Part shown: in pieces, positions 27,448-36,803 of the stretch | How the letters are laid out: each line of letters opens with the position of its first letter | How positions within the stretch are numbered: the stretch's first letter is position 1 | Program-made: the position numbers and the translations under genes | Notes under the pieces: generated by a model | What the model saw: the letters and a program-made list of their open reading frames with translations, nothing else | Told to the model about the DNA's origin: nothing | The model's database searches: none | Assembly: GCA_003265975.1 (NCBI GenBank) | Contig: QFBU01000002.1 | Coordinates: 1-64,000 of the forward strand | Reading direction: 5' to 3' | Length of the DNA: 64,000 nucleotides | From: Candidatus Marinamargulisbacteria bacterium SCGC AAA071-K20 | GTDB lineage: Bacteria > Margulisbacteria > Marinamargulisbacteria > GCA-2716485 > AAA071-K20

Positions 27448-27894
27448 TTATTGGAATGGTTTTGGAGATTTTTTGAACATTCGAATGACTGTACCAGAGT
27501 CTATTTTAGATGAAAACTCAGCATGGTCCATCAAGTTTTTAATAAAGGTGATGCCGAGTCCGAGTCCCATTTTCTTTTCGGAGGCTTCTTTTTGTGGAGC
27601 CGTACCGAGTATGCCTAGGTCAAACCCTGTTCCTTTGTCTTCAACTTCAATTTCTAATTCTTCAGGGTGCATTCTAGCGGTTATAAATATTTCATTGTCA
27701 GAGCTAGGGTTGTTGCCATAAGCGTGTTGTATGGCGTTTGTGCATGCTTCTGAAACAGAAATTTTAATATCTTCAATGTCTTCAACTGTAAAGTTCATGC
27801 GTGCTGCAATTCCTGAAATAGCAAGTCTAATTATACTTACAAATTCAGTAGAGCACGGTATGGTTATTTTCATTTCTAAAGGTGAGTTTGACAT
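27448..27894 (-). CDS. rsbW: RsbW-type anti-sigma factor / serine protein kinase
   Basis: A single GHKL ATPase domain of 148 residues. The N box is SEACTNAIQHAYG at about 49-61, G1 is EDKGTGFDLG and G2 is MGLGLGITFIKN. Such switch kinases bind a sigma factor or other target and phosphorylate a STAS antagonist on serine. The antagonist gene lies immediately upstream (two-base gap). No RpoF/SigB-type sigma factor is in the window, so the target is open. AGGAG precedes the ATG. Confidence 0.9.
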   Translation of the reverse strand: MSNSPLEMKITIPCSTEFVSIIRLAISGIAARMNFTVEDIEDIKISVSEACTNAIQHAYGNNPSSDNEIFITARMHPEELEIEVEDKGTGFDLGILGTAPQKEASEKKMGLGLGITFIKNLMDHAEFSSKIDSGTVIRMFKKSPKPFQ

Positions 27895-27896
27895 TG

Positions 27897-28250
27897 TTAC
27901 TCCTGCTTACTTTGTGCAACTTCTGCAATACTATCAAGTAATTCTATATTTTTACTTAAGAGTCCTGAAACTTCAAATATTTTTTTGATCTGTGGTTTAT
28001 CACACACTACAATTACTTTATGGTTGGCTTTGCCTATTTCTTTTGCGGTATAGGCTATGGTCCCTAATCCAGTACTGTCTATATAGTGAATGTCTTGTAA
28101 ATTAAGAACAATGTTTGATTTGTTCTTTTCTGTAAATTCTTTTAAAGAATCTTGCAGTTTAGGACATGTATGTATGTCGATCTCACCTTTAATATTTAAT
28201 ATCGGAAGATCTTGATTTAAGTCAAAATTGACTGAAAAGTCTACTACCAT
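27897..28250 (-). CDS. rsbV: STAS-domain anti-sigma factor antagonist (RsbV/SpoIIAA type)
   Basis: A 117-residue STAS protein. The phosphorylatable serine is in YIDSTGLGTI, preceded by the GEIDIHTCPKLQDSL strand-helix. It should bind and titrate the RsbW-type kinase encoded next. I use the ATG at 28250, which has GAGG six bases upstream, over the in-frame GTG at 28262. It heads a rsbV-rsbW-zinc ribbon-hemW-tgt run with its own promoter. Confidence 0.92.
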   Translation of the reverse strand: MVVDFSVNFDLNQDLPILNIKGEIDIHTCPKLQDSLKEFTEKNKSNIVLNLQDIHYIDSTGLGTIAYTAKEIGKANHKVIVVCDKPQIKKIFEVSGLLSKNIELLDSIAEVAQSKQE

Positions 28251-28284
28251 CTGTAACCTCACATTTGTTTGGAATTTTAATCAA

Positions 28285-28313
28285 ATTATAAACCCGCCAA
28301 AGATAAAACACAA
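28285..28313 (-). promoter_or_regulatory. Sigma-70 promoter of the rsbV-rsbW-hemW-tgt run
   Basis: On the minus strand TTGTGT (28313-28308), 17 bases, then TATAAT (28290-28285). Divergent from the rpmE promoter. Confidence 0.55.
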
Positions 28314-28341
28314 GCAGACGGCAATCACTGAACTCAGGGCT

Positions 28342-28371
28342 TGACATCATATGGGTATTTGAATTAGGATA
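28342..28371 (+). promoter_or_regulatory. Sigma-70 promoter of rpmE-prfA-prmC
   Basis: TTGACA (28342-28347), an 18-base spacer, then TAGGAT (28366-28371), about 32 bases before the rpmE ATG. Confidence 0.6.
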
Positions 28372-28403
28372 TCAGCCTATTTGATATTTAAGAGAGTAAA
28401 AAC

Positions 28404-28661
28404 ATGGCAAAAACTAAAGATAAAAAAGAAAAAAAGAAAAAAGGACTATATACTAGGGAAGACACAGTCCCGTATAAGTCTCTTGTAATTTCATGTGTAT
28501 GTGGTTCTGAATTCGATTCAGGTTCAACTTTAGAAGAAATTCGTGTAGATATTTGCTCAAACTGTCATCCATTTTTCACCGGCGAGGATAGAATTCTTGA
28601 CGCTGAGGGTAGAGTAGAGAAGTTTAGAAAAAAATATCAACAAGCTTCTAAGAAAAAATAG
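28404..28661 (+). CDS. rpmE: 50S ribosomal protein bL31
   Basis: An 85-residue zinc-binding ribosomal protein. The two cysteine pairs are CVCGSEF and [13 protein letters not shown], the latter being the bL31 signature. It differs from the usual form by a lysine-rich N-terminal extension of about 16 residues ([14 protein letters not shown]) and a lysine-rich tail. Starting at the first ATG agrees with the promoter position; a later start would lose the N-terminal strand. It precedes prfA, a common pairing. Confidence 0.93.
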   Translation: MAKTKDKKEKKKKGLYTREDTVPYKSLVISCVCGSEFDSGSTLEEIRVDICSNCHPFFTGEDRILDAEGRVEKFRKKYQQASKKK

Positions 28662-28685
28662 TTTTTCTATTTTTCCAGTTCCCCA

Positions 28686-29744
28686 ATGAATTTATTAAGT
28701 AAATTTGAAGCAATCGAGTACAAGTTCCAGGATCTTGAACGTAGAATGAGTGATCCTGAGATTATCTCAGACCAAAAAGCATATCAATTAATTGTGAAGC
28801 AACACGCTGAATTAGAACAAGGCGTTCTGCTTTTTAGGTCCTATAAAAAAGTGCTTCATGACCTAAAAGACGCCGAAGACTTATTAACTGATCCTGAAAT
28901 GAAGGAAATGGTTGAAGAAGAAATTCCAAAGTTAAAAAATGAGATTGATACCTTACGCTCTAAAATTGAACAGTTTTTAGTTCCTCCAGACCCCAATGAT
29001 CATAGAAATGCAGTTGTAGAAATTAGAGCCGGAACCGGTGGGGACGAAGCTTGTTTATTTTCTATGGCACTATTTAGAATGTATAAAAAGTATTCTGAAA
29101 ATAAAAAATGGAAAGTAGAAATAATCTCTGAGAGTATCACAGGACTAGGTGGGCTCAAGGAAATTTCTTTTGTTATATCTGGGCATAATGTCTATAGACG
29201 ATTGAAATATGAAAGTGGAACTCATAGAGTACAGAGAGTTCCAGATACCGAATCATCTGGCCGGATTCATACATCGGCTTCAACAGTTGCTATTTTACCA
29301 GAGGCCGAAGAAGTAGATGTTAATATCGATACTAAAGACTTAAGAATAGATACTTATAGAGCTAGTGGTGCGGGTGGACAGCATGTTAATAAAACAGACT
29401 CAGCTGTAAGAATAACCCATGAGCCAACAGGTATTGTGGTTGCTTGCCAAGACGAGAGGTCACAATTCCAGAATAAAGAAAAATCCATGAGAATGTTACG
29501 AACCAAGCTATACGAAAAGCAAGTTGAAGACAAACATAAAGCTGAGTCTGCAGCGAGAAAATTGCAGGTAGGAAGTGGTGATCGATCTCAGAAAATAAGA
29601 ACCTATAATTATCCTCAAAAAAGAGTTACAGATCATCGGATTAATTTTAGTGCTCATGAACTTCAGTCAATATTAGAGGGTAGCCTAGATATTGTTATTG
29701 AACCTTTAATGAAAGCAGATGCTATTGAAAAGCTTAAAGAGTAA
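28686..29744 (+). CDS. prfA: Peptide chain release factor 1
   Basis: A 352-residue release factor for UAA and UAG. The peptidyl-hydrolase motif GGQ is in ASGAGGQHVNKTDSAVR, and GSGDRSQKIRTYNYPQKRVTDHRI is typical of RF1. Its presence agrees with the normal use of UAG as a stop in this window. No Shine-Dalgarno site is obvious, so translation may couple to rpmE 24 bases upstream. The next gene, prmC, methylates the GGQ glutamine. Confidence 0.97.
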   Translation: MNLLSKFEAIEYKFQDLERRMSDPEIISDQKAYQLIVKQHAELEQGVLLFRSYKKVLHDLKDAEDLLTDPEMKEMVEEEIPKLKNEIDTLRSKIEQFLVPPDPNDHRNAVVEIRAGTGGDEACLFSMALFRMYKKYSENKKWKVEIISESITGLGGLKEISFVISGHNVYRRLKYESGTHRVQRVPDTESSGRIHTSASTVAILPEAEEVDVNIDTKDLRIDTYRASGAGGQHVNKTDSAVRITHEPTGIVVACQDERSQFQNKEKSMRMLRTKLYEKQVEDKHKAESAARKLQVGSGDRSQKIRTYNYPQKRVTDHRINFSAHELQSILEGSLDIVIEPLMKADAIEKLKE

Positions 29745-29764
29745 ACTTTTTTAGAGGAAGTATT

Positions 29765-30640
29765 ATGCAAACATTTTCACAAACATTACATGCCGCAGCT
29801 GAAGAAATAAAAGAGTACTCCGAGGAAGCCTCATTATTTGAGGCTCAACAATTACTCTTAGATGCTTTTGACTTAACTAAGCCAGAATTTCTGAGTATAT
29901 TAAATGAAAAAATACAAAATAAAGGGGCTTTGAGCCTTTTTAATAAACGAATTAGAAAAAGAAAAACGGGAATGCCGTTGTCTTATATTTTGGGGCATAC
30001 GTCTTTTTTATCTCATAAATATTTATGCTCTTCAGGCGTCCTTATTCCTCGCCCAGAAACAGAAATGGTTGTTCAAAAAATCATTGAATTTATCTCAAGT
30101 ATAAAACAGGATGTAGTTGTTTTAGAACTTGGATATGGTGCAGGTGTGATACCTATTGAACTTCATTACAAGTTTAAAAATTTAGAATACTATGGCTGGG
30201 ATATTAATCCATATGCTACAAGTTTAGCTAAGAAAAATGCAAAATATCATCACTGTGATAATTTAAATATTTTAGAAGGTGACTTCTTTGAAGAAGCGCC
30301 TAAGATGATTAAGCAAATAAAAAAACCCGTCATTATTGTGAGTAATCCTCCTTATATTCCAAGGAAGGATATAGAAAATTTAGATTTTCAAGTTAAAGAG
30401 TTTGAACCTCTTTGCGCACTTGATGGTGGAGAATCAGGAATAGATTTCTATAAGCAATGTTTGAGCATTTTTCAAGATCAACCACTTGCTTATTTTTTTG
30501 AAATTGGTATTTCTCAACAGGAGCCACTAGAGTATATTCTGGATCCCTATAATTTTGAAGTGACTGAATTTTATAAAGATATTCATTTAATTCCTAGGCT
30601 TTTAGAAATAGTTACAAAGGGTCCAAACTCTCCAGAATAA
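29765..30640 (+). CDS. prmC: Release factor glutamine methyltransferase
   Basis: A class I SAM methyltransferase of 291 residues that methylates the glutamine of the release-factor GGQ motif. The substrate-glutamine motif is SNPPYIPR, the SAM loop is LELGYGAGVIPI (the usual DLGTGSG glycine pattern is altered), and ALDGGESGIDFY follows. The N-terminal helical domain ends with GMPLSYILGHTSFLSHKY and IPRPETE, both typical. GAGGAAG lies before the ATG. The prfA-prmC order is widely conserved. Confidence 0.95.
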   Translation: MQTFSQTLHAAAEEIKEYSEEASLFEAQQLLLDAFDLTKPEFLSILNEKIQNKGALSLFNKRIRKRKTGMPLSYILGHTSFLSHKYLCSSGVLIPRPETEMVVQKIIEFISSIKQDVVVLELGYGAGVIPIELHYKFKNLEYYGWDINPYATSLAKKNAKYHHCDNLNILEGDFFEEAPKMIKQIKKPVIIVSNPPYIPRKDIENLDFQVKEFEPLCALDGGESGIDFYKQCLSIFQDQPLAYFFEIGISQQEPLEYILDPYNFEVTEFYKDIHLIPRLLEIVTKGPNSPE

Positions 30641-30659
30641 TTACTGTTTCTAGTGCCAT

Positions 30660-32123
30660 TTAACTCTGTAGATTATATTTTTCTATCTTTTTGTATAAGG
30701 TTGTTCGTGAAATATTTAATGCTTTTGCAGCTTGTAACATATTGCCATTCTTAATTTCTAATGCATGTTGAATAGCCCGTTTTTCAACACTTTCTAAAGT
30801 TTCAATTGACTCTGGGAGTGAAAGTATATTGCTTTTAGGTGTGGCTTGATTTAGTTGTAAGCTCGGCTCAAATTGACCTGGTTTTGTGTCAAGTATAGTG
30901 CTTGTTATGTCTTGTCCCTGTGACAGAATTAAACTTCTTTGTATAAGGTTTTCCAGCTCTCTTATATTGCCCTCCCAATATTGATTTAAGAGGTAGCTTT
31001 CAGCATCACCTGTCAGGTTAACTTCAGGTAATGAAAATTCGCGAGCATATTTTTTTAGAAAATGTTTAGTAATTGGAATAATGTCTTCTTTTCTCTCTCT
31101 AAGTGGAGGCATTTCAATTGGGAATACATTTAGCCTGTAGTATAGGTCTAGTCTAAACTTTTCATCGTCAACCAGTTTTTTTAAGTTTTTATTAGTAGCC
31201 GCAATAATTCGTGTATTAATGTTAAGTCTTTGAGTTCCTCCAACACGTTCAATCTCTTTGTTTTGTAGTGCTCGTAAAAGTTTGACTTGTAAATCTAGTG
31301 AAAGCTCTCCTATTTCATCTAAAAATAATGTTCCGTTATCTGCTAATTCAAACTTTCCTAGTTTGCGTTCTTCGGCGCCTGTGAAAGATCCTTTTTCGTG
31401 CCCAAAAAGTTCTGATTCGATTAAATCTTTAGGAATAGCTCCGCAATTAAGTACTATAAAGGGCTTTGTTTTACGTTTAGAATTATTGTGAATTACAGAG
31501 GCAATAAGGTCTTTACCAGTACCACTTTCACCCTCTATTAAAACGGTTATATCGTTTTCAAGTACCAGGCCAATGGCTTTAAATACAGCTTTCATCTTTG
31601 AACTAGCACCGATGATATTATCTTCTGTATTTGAACTCGTTTGTAAGTATTGTATTTGATTGTTTTGTCTTGAAATTAATTTTTCTTTTTCAACAGAGTA
31701 TATTTCAAAAGTTAATATTCCAAGTAGGTCTAATAATTGTTCTAGTTTACCCATGTCTGATTTTTGTAAATTAAATGAGTTGTTTTCTTCTGCTAATTTA
31801 TTCAAACTAGTTTTTAGTGCATAGATGAGCATGGCTGTTTCTTTTGTTGAAAAGCCTTGGCTGATTTGAGATTGTAAAAGTTCATGCCAAACTGAAATGA
31901 TTGGAGTTAACTTGCTTTTGTCTAAATCGGGTATGTCGTCTTCTTTAAATGTGGTGACTAATTGCTTTAAAAAGTTTTTTGAATAATTCTTTAGATTATT
32001 TTTTTTCTCAAATGTATTCTTGGGAATGTTTGGATTGTTATTAAGTTCAGCTAGCCAGTTATTTAAAACTTGCTCTTGGTTATCATTTACTAATTCTAAA
32101 GCTTTATTTTTATTTTTCTTCAT
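30660..32123 (-). CDS. Sigma-54 dependent activator with RsbR-like N-terminal domain
   Basis: A 487-residue EBP starting at the ATG at 32123; an in-frame TTG upstream lacks a ribosome site. The N-terminal 145 residues are helical and resemble the RsbRD N-terminal (globin-like) domain of stressosome proteins (NQEQVLNNWLAEL, QGFSTKETAMLIYALKTSL). The AAA+ domain is complete: Walker A GESGTGKD at 198-205, contact loop GSFTGA at 245-250, LFLDEIGEL, AATNKN, and RLDLYYRLNVFPIEMPPLRER. A Fis-type helix-turn-helix closes the chain (NMLQAAKALNISRTTLYKKI). No receiver domain, so it is unlikely to be controlled by simple phosphotransfer. It converges with prmC. Confidence 0.9.
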   Translation of the reverse strand: MKKNKNKALELVNDNQEQVLNNWLAELNNNPNIPKNTFEKKNNLKNYSKNFLKQLVTTFKEDDIPDLDKSKLTPIISVWHELLQSQISQGFSTKETAMLIYALKTSLNKLAEENNSFNLQKSDMGKLEQLLDLLGILTFEIYSVEKEKLISRQNNQIQYLQTSSNTEDNIIGASSKMKAVFKAIGLVLENDITVLIEGESGTGKDLIASVIHNNSKRKTKPFIVLNCGAIPKDLIESELFGHEKGSFTGAEERKLGKFELADNGTLFLDEIGELSLDLQVKLLRALQNKEIERVGGTQRLNINTRIIAATNKNLKKLVDDEKFRLDLYYRLNVFPIEMPPLRERKEDIIPITKHFLKKYAREFSLPEVNLTGDAESYLLNQYWEGNIRELENLIQRSLILSQGQDITSTILDTKPGQFEPSLQLNQATPKSNILSLPESIETLESVEKRAIQHALEIKNGNMLQAAKALNISRTTLYKKIEKYNLQS

Positions 32124-32164
32124 ATTAATAGTGTCCAATATCTATACAATATAGGCAGGGAAGA

Positions 32165-32866
32165 TCATTTGGTCAAGAGATTATTTAGAGTTATGAATCG
32201 ATATCCTTTTTTATGCGCACCCTCGATGATAAGAGGTAAGGCTTTATTTGTTTCTCTGGACCCATTATGTAAAAGAATGATACTACCAGGTTTTAACTTT
32301 TGGAGAATATAGTCTGCAAGAGGGAGCATGTCTCTTTTGTGGTCATTATTTTCAATTAGTGCTCGGGTATCGCTTCTTAAATAATCTTTGGCATTGATAG
32401 TCCAAAAAATGGTTTTTAACCCTAAGTTATTGGCAATTGAATTTACTGTAGAGTTGAATTGACCTCCTGGGGGTCTAAAAAATGTAACTTTTTTTTTAGT
32501 AATAGCTTCTAATATCGTATTCGTTCTTATAAGCTCTATTTGGACTTCTCTTGGGCTTATTAAGGTTAAATTAGGGTGAGAGTAAGAATGATTTCCTATG
32601 TCGTGATGGCTATCAGAGATTTGTTTTATAAAGTCTTTATGAAGTTTTGCTTGTTTCCCTACTATAAAAAATGTTGCTCTGACATGATATTGATCAAGGA
32701 GACGTAACATATGCGTTGTTATTTCAGGTTTTGGCCCATCGTCAAAGGTAAGTGCTATTACGGGTTGGGTCGTGTTTATACTCCATAAAGGTTTTTGATA
32801 AATGGTGCTTGCATACAAGGTAGAATAAAGAAGGACTATAGGAAGTAGAACGTACTTACATTTCAA
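32165..32866 (-). CDS. Polysaccharide deacetylase (NodB homology), exported
   Basis: A 233-residue protein with an N-terminal signal sequence (about 1-19) and a complete NodB domain: TFDDGP, HSYSHP, FRPPGG and IILLHNG carry the catalytic aspartates and metal-binding histidines. Such enzymes remove acetyl groups from N-acetylglucosamine in peptidoglycan or other polymers. It starts with TTG at 32866, with AGGA eight bases upstream, inside the last codons of ispE. Whether peptidoglycan is the substrate cannot be read. Confidence 0.9.
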   Translation of the reverse strand: MKCKYVLLPIVLLYSTLYASTIYQKPLWSINTTQPVIALTFDDGPKPEITTHMLRLLDQYHVRATFFIVGKQAKLHKDFIKQISDSHHDIGNHSYSHPNLTLISPREVQIELIRTNTILEAITKKKVTFFRPPGGQFNSTVNSIANNLGLKTIFWTINAKDYLRSDTRALIENNDHKRDMLPLADYILQKLKPGSIILLHNGSRETNKALPLIIEGAHKKGYRFITLNNLLTK

Positions 32867-33704
32867 TAGTGATTCCTGTGTTTATAGGTAAATATATTTC
32901 AGTTTTTAGTGATGGGTATGTATCTTTTAATATATTTTGAATTGTATGACTCTCAGATTCAGAGTCACACTTGATAAAGCAACAAGCTCCGGAACCCGAT
33001 AAATGGAGGGCCTTATTGAATGAAGTACATGTTTGTTCGAGATGGTGGAATAACTTATGTTTGCCGAAGACGGCCTTCTTAAGTGAATTAGTTCCAATAT
33101 GGTTTCTATTTATTGTTTCAATGGATTCTTTGTTTGGGAGTTTGGGTTTTAATTGTTTGTCGAATGAGTCATAAATATCTTTAGTATTACAATGTATGTT
33201 TGGCATTAATAAGAGCAATGGTTTTAATAGTTTTTGGGGAACACTAGTAACAATGTTTCCGGTTCCAGTAACTATTGCAGTTCCGCCAACTAAAAAAAAT
33301 GCGATGTCTGATCCAAATAATTTACTAATAGTAATTAATTTATTTGTAGAGAAGTTCCAGTTTTGACTTTTATTTAAGTACTGTAAAAAACCTGCGGCAT
33401 TACTACTGCCACCACCTAAACCACCGCCCATAGGAATGTTTTTTTTAAGGTGAATTTTAAAGCCAGTACTAAGAATGTTTTTAAAATGAGAGTATATTTT
33501 GCTTAAGAGATTAAGATTGTTTGTTGGAACATTTGGGTTACTGCAGGTTATTTGAAAGGTATTTGATTCTGTGATTTCAAGCTCGTCAAATAATGAAATA
33601 TTTTGAAATATTGAATATATCGGGTGCATCCCCTGATCATTTGGGGGATACACTAATAATGATAAATTTACTTTAGCAAATGTTCTTACTAAATGTGGCG
33701 TCAA
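32856..33704 (-). CDS. ispE: 4-diphosphocytidyl-2-C-methyl-D-erythritol kinase
   Basis: A GHMP kinase of 282 residues in the non-mevalonate isoprenoid pathway. The ATP loop is PMGGGLGGGSSNAAG, the N-terminal substrate motif is TFAKVNLSL, and LSGSGACCFI is the third GHMP motif. The start is TTG at 33704, overlapping the stop of the foldase gene (TTGA), so translation is coupled. No in-frame ATG lies before the AKVNL motif, which makes the TTG start secure. Confidence 0.93.
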   Translation of the reverse strand: MTPHLVRTFAKVNLSLLVYPPNDQGMHPIYSIFQNISLFDELEITESNTFQITCSNPNVPTNNLNLLSKIYSHFKNILSTGFKIHLKKNIPMGGGLGGGSSNAAGFLQYLNKSQNWNFSTNKLITISKLFGSDIAFFLVGGTAIVTGTGNIVTSVPQKLLKPLLLLMPNIHCNTKDIYDSFDKQLKPKLPNKESIETINRNHIGTNSLKKAVFGKHKLFHHLEQTCTSFNKALHLSGSGACCFIKCDSESESHTIQNILKDTYPSLKTEIYLPINTGITIEM

Positions 33705-34600
33705 TTTTGAGTTTGTTTGGTCTCTGCCGGTTTAGTGTCGAATCTCTTTATTTTATGCGTTTTTTTAAGAGTATCAACATAGGCAGTAACTGCTTGATTT
33801 TGTTTGTATGTTTGCATGCTTTCTTGAATTTGTTTTTTAACTTGAGTGTATGTTTGTGCAGGAACCTTTTTAATATCTGTTAATTTAATAATGTGAAAAC
33901 CTAAAGGAGTTTGAACTACTTTAGAAATGCTACCCTTCTTTTTTAATTCAAAAATAGCATTTTCTAGAGAAGCTAATTTAACTTGTCCTTTTTTAACCCA
34001 ACCAATGTCGCCACCTTGTTTTGATGATGGATCTTGTGAAAGTTTTTTTGCAGTAATTTTAAAACTCTGACCATTTTGTACTTTCTTTTGTATTGTTAAG
34101 GCTTCTTTTTTTGTAGGCACAAGAATGTGACTTACTCGTCTTAATTGGTAACTCGCGAATAGTCGTTTGTTTTGATTATAAGACTCTTTTATTTCAGCAT
34201 CGGTTACAGGGTTGAATTTCAACTTGTCTCTAAGCAATAAGTTAATAAGGGTTTCTCTTTTTAGAGTACTTACTTGTTGGTCTATTGCAGTAAGTTGTTT
34301 TTGATAGTCAGCATGCTTTTCGTATCCACCCTTTCTAGCTGCACTGAGTAGTACTTCTTCATTAATAAGTTGGTCAAGTATAACGGTTTGATTTACGTTC
34401 AAAGGTGCCGTTTTACGGTACTCTTCAGGAAAGCTATTATATCTGTCTTTAACTGTAGTTTCAGTTATTACAATGCTATCAACTTTTGCAAGTTTTGTTT
34501 CCTTTGTATTTGACTGAGATAAACATCCACCTAATAGTAGTACTGTTAATATTAAACTTATAGAAACTAAGCCGCTTTTTTTCAACTTATTTATTTTCAA
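33701..34600 (-). CDS. Parvulin-type peptidyl-prolyl isomerase lipoprotein (PrsA/SurA-like)
   Basis: A 299-residue exported foldase. Residues 1-26 form a lipoprotein signal with lipobox LLGGC. A SurA-like N-terminal helical region follows, then a parvulin domain (about 150-250) with VSHILVPTK, DPSSKQGGDIGWVKKGQ and TPLGFHIIKL, and a helical tail. In a diderm it would assist folding of outer-membrane or exported proteins from a membrane anchor. It lies downstream of pnp and is coupled to ispE. Confidence 0.9.
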   Translation of the reverse strand: MKINKLKKSGLVSISLILTVLLLGGCLSQSNTKETKLAKVDSIVITETTVKDRYNSFPEEYRKTAPLNVNQTVILDQLINEEVLLSAARKGGYEKHADYQKQLTAIDQQVSTLKRETLINLLLRDKLKFNPVTDAEIKESYNQNKRLFASYQLRRVSHILVPTKKEALTIQKKVQNGQSFKITAKKLSQDPSSKQGGDIGWVKKGQVKLASLENAIFELKKKGSISKVVQTPLGFHIIKLTDIKKVPAQTYTQVKKQIQESMQTYKQNQAVTAYVDTLKKTHKIKRFDTKPAETKQTQN

Positions 34601-34667
34601 TGAAGACCCTCCAGATTTTTATTATTTTACAATTGTAGTATTAATGAAATTAAAATTCAATTTAGAT

Positions 34668-36761
34668 TTAAGCTGTTGCTACTGGAGTAGTTGGAGCTAA
34701 AGAGACACGTTTTTGATCGTCTATACTTAGTACTTTAACTTCCATTGGATCCCCAACATTTAGAACATCTTCTACTCGTTCAATCCGTTTATCTGATAAT
34801 TTAGAAACATGAACGAGTCCTTCTTTACCAGGTAAGTATTCTACGAATGCTCCAAAAGTAACAATCTTAACAACTTTGGCTGCGAATATTTCGCCAACTT
34901 CAGGTTCTTTAGTTAGACCGTTTATCATATTTACGGCAATAGTTACTTTTTCTTGGTTTTTAGCAGAAATATTCACTAGACCAGAATTACCATCGGCTAC
35001 AACTACAGTTGCTCCAGATTCTTCTTCAATCTTTCTAATCATTTTTCCGCCAGGTCCTATTACTAGTCCAACTTTCTCAGGATCTATAGACATGTTATGA
35101 ATTTTTGGTGCGTTTGGAGAAAGCTCTTCATTTGGTGTAGCGATTGATTGATCCATAATATCTAGAATATGAAAACGACCTGCTTTTGCTTGGCTTAACG
35201 CTTGCTGTAGAATCTCTTTTGAAAGGCCAGATACTTTAATGTCTAACTGAAGTGCTGTAATACCCTCTCTAGTTCCTGCTACTTTAAAGTCCATATCTCC
35301 GTAGTGATCTTCTAGCCCTTGGATGTCTGAGAGGATAGTGTGGTCATTTTCGTCTAATAAAAGTCCCATAGCGATCCCTGCTACTGATGATTTAATTGGT
35401 ACACCTGCAGACATTAATGAAAGAGATCCAGAACAAACAGAGGCCATTGATGATGATCCATTAGATTCTAAAATCTCAGATACGATTCTAATTGTGTATG
35501 GAAATGTGCCGTCAGCAGGTAAAACATGTCTTAACGCACGTTCTGCTAGGGCGCCATGCCCTAGTTCTCGTCGTCCAGTTCTTAGGAAACCTACTTCACC
35601 TACTGAATATGGTGGAAAATTATAGTGGAAAAAATAAGAGCTCTTTTTAGAGTCGGCTAGACCGTCTACAATTTGCTCATCAACACTTGTACCTAAAGTA
35701 ACGACTCCTAAACTTTGAGTTTCACCTCTAGTAAAAAGTGCAGATCCGTGAACAGATGGGAGTAGATTTGTTCTACATTCAATAGGTCTGATTTCGTCAG
35801 TTTTTCGACCGTCTGGTCTGATTTTCTTTTGGATAATTGTATTTCTAATTTGTTGTTTTTTAATTTCATTAAAAGCAGCTTTAACTAATCCTTCGTTTTC
35901 ACCTTCTGGGTCAACAAACTTTTCAACCACTTTTTCACTTAGTTCACTTAAAAAAACTTCAATATCTTCTTTATTTCCACCTTGAAGATTTTGTTCTACT
36001 TCGGTTCCCATAAATGCGGCTACTTCAGATTTAATTCCTTCATATGCAGGATTAGGTCCAGGCACTGTCTTTTTCACTTTAGGTGCTTGGCTCGCTAGGT
36101 TTTCTTGTAATGTAATACTTTCTTTAATAGCTTCGTGAGCTAAAATTATAGCTTCTAGAATTGTTTCTTCAGACAACTCACTAGATTGAGACTCAACCAT
36201 TAATATAGCCTCTTTAGATCCTGATACTATAATTTCTAATTCACTGTTTTCTAATTCTTCAGTTGTAGGATTTACGACTAATTTTTTGTCGATATAACCT
36301 ATTGTAGCTGCTCCAACTGGTCCGTTGAAAGGAATGTCAGATACTGAAACGGCTGCAGATGCGGCAATTATTGCTAAGTTGTCGTAAGGAATAGTTTCGT
36401 CGAAAGATAGAGTTGTAATAATTATTTGTACATCATGAAAGAAGCCTTTTGGAAAACTAGGACGAAGTGGTCGGTCAATTAGTCTTGCTAGTAAAGTAGA
36501 CTGTGTACTAGGACGTGCTTCTCTTTTAAAAAACCCTCCTGGGATTTTTCCACTTGCGTACATTTTTTCAGCGATTTCGATTGTTAGAGGAAAGAAGTCG
36601 ATACCTTCTTTTGGTTTTTTAGACATAGTGGCTGTTGCGAGTAGTACGTTGTTTCCACATTCTAAAATTACAGATCCGTTGGCTTGTTTAGCCATTACAC
36701 CTGTTTTAAGTGTAATTTCTTTTCCTGCTATTGTTTGTTTACTAATATATTCATGATTCAT
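34668..36761 (-). CDS. pnp: Polyribonucleotide nucleotidyltransferase (PNPase)
   Basis: A 697-residue 3'-5' phosphorolytic exonuclease. Two RNase PH domains are visible (FKREARPSTQSTLLARLIDRPLRP and RTGRRELGHGALAERAL), then a KH domain (VGLVIGPGGKMIRKIEEESGA) and an S1 domain (FGAFVEYLPGKEGLVHVSKLS). The ATG at 36761 is preferred because AAAGGG lies upstream; a TTG 12 codons earlier overlaps that site. It follows rpsO by 42 bases, the classical rpsO-pnp arrangement. Confidence 0.97.
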   Translation of the reverse strand: MNHEYISKQTIAGKEITLKTGVMAKQANGSVILECGNNVLLATATMSKKPKEGIDFFPLTIEIAEKMYASGKIPGGFFKREARPSTQSTLLARLIDRPLRPSFPKGFFHDVQIIITTLSFDETIPYDNLAIIAASAAVSVSDIPFNGPVGAATIGYIDKKLVVNPTTEELENSELEIIVSGSKEAILMVESQSSELSEETILEAIILAHEAIKESITLQENLASQAPKVKKTVPGPNPAYEGIKSEVAAFMGTEVEQNLQGGNKEDIEVFLSELSEKVVEKFVDPEGENEGLVKAAFNEIKKQQIRNTIIQKKIRPDGRKTDEIRPIECRTNLLPSVHGSALFTRGETQSLGVVTLGTSVDEQIVDGLADSKKSSYFFHYNFPPYSVGEVGFLRTGRRELGHGALAERALRHVLPADGTFPYTIRIVSEILESNGSSSMASVCSGSLSLMSAGVPIKSSVAGIAMGLLLDENDHTILSDIQGLEDHYGDMDFKVAGTREGITALQLDIKVSGLSKEILQQALSQAKAGRFHILDIMDQSIATPNEELSPNAPKIHNMSIDPEKVGLVIGPGGKMIRKIEEESGATVVVADGNSGLVNISAKNQEKVTIAVNMINGLTKEPEVGEIFAAKVVKIVTFGAFVEYLPGKEGLVHVSKLSDKRIERVEDVLNVGDPMEVKVLSIDDQKRVSLAPTTPVATA

Positions 36762-36803
36762 TTTTGAAGACCCTTTCTTCTGTGGAGATATATCCAAGTT
36801 AAA

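Noticed and set aside
36762..36797. TTG start for pnp twelve codons upstream.
   Set aside because: It would bury the AAAGGG ribosome site that serves the ATG at 36761.
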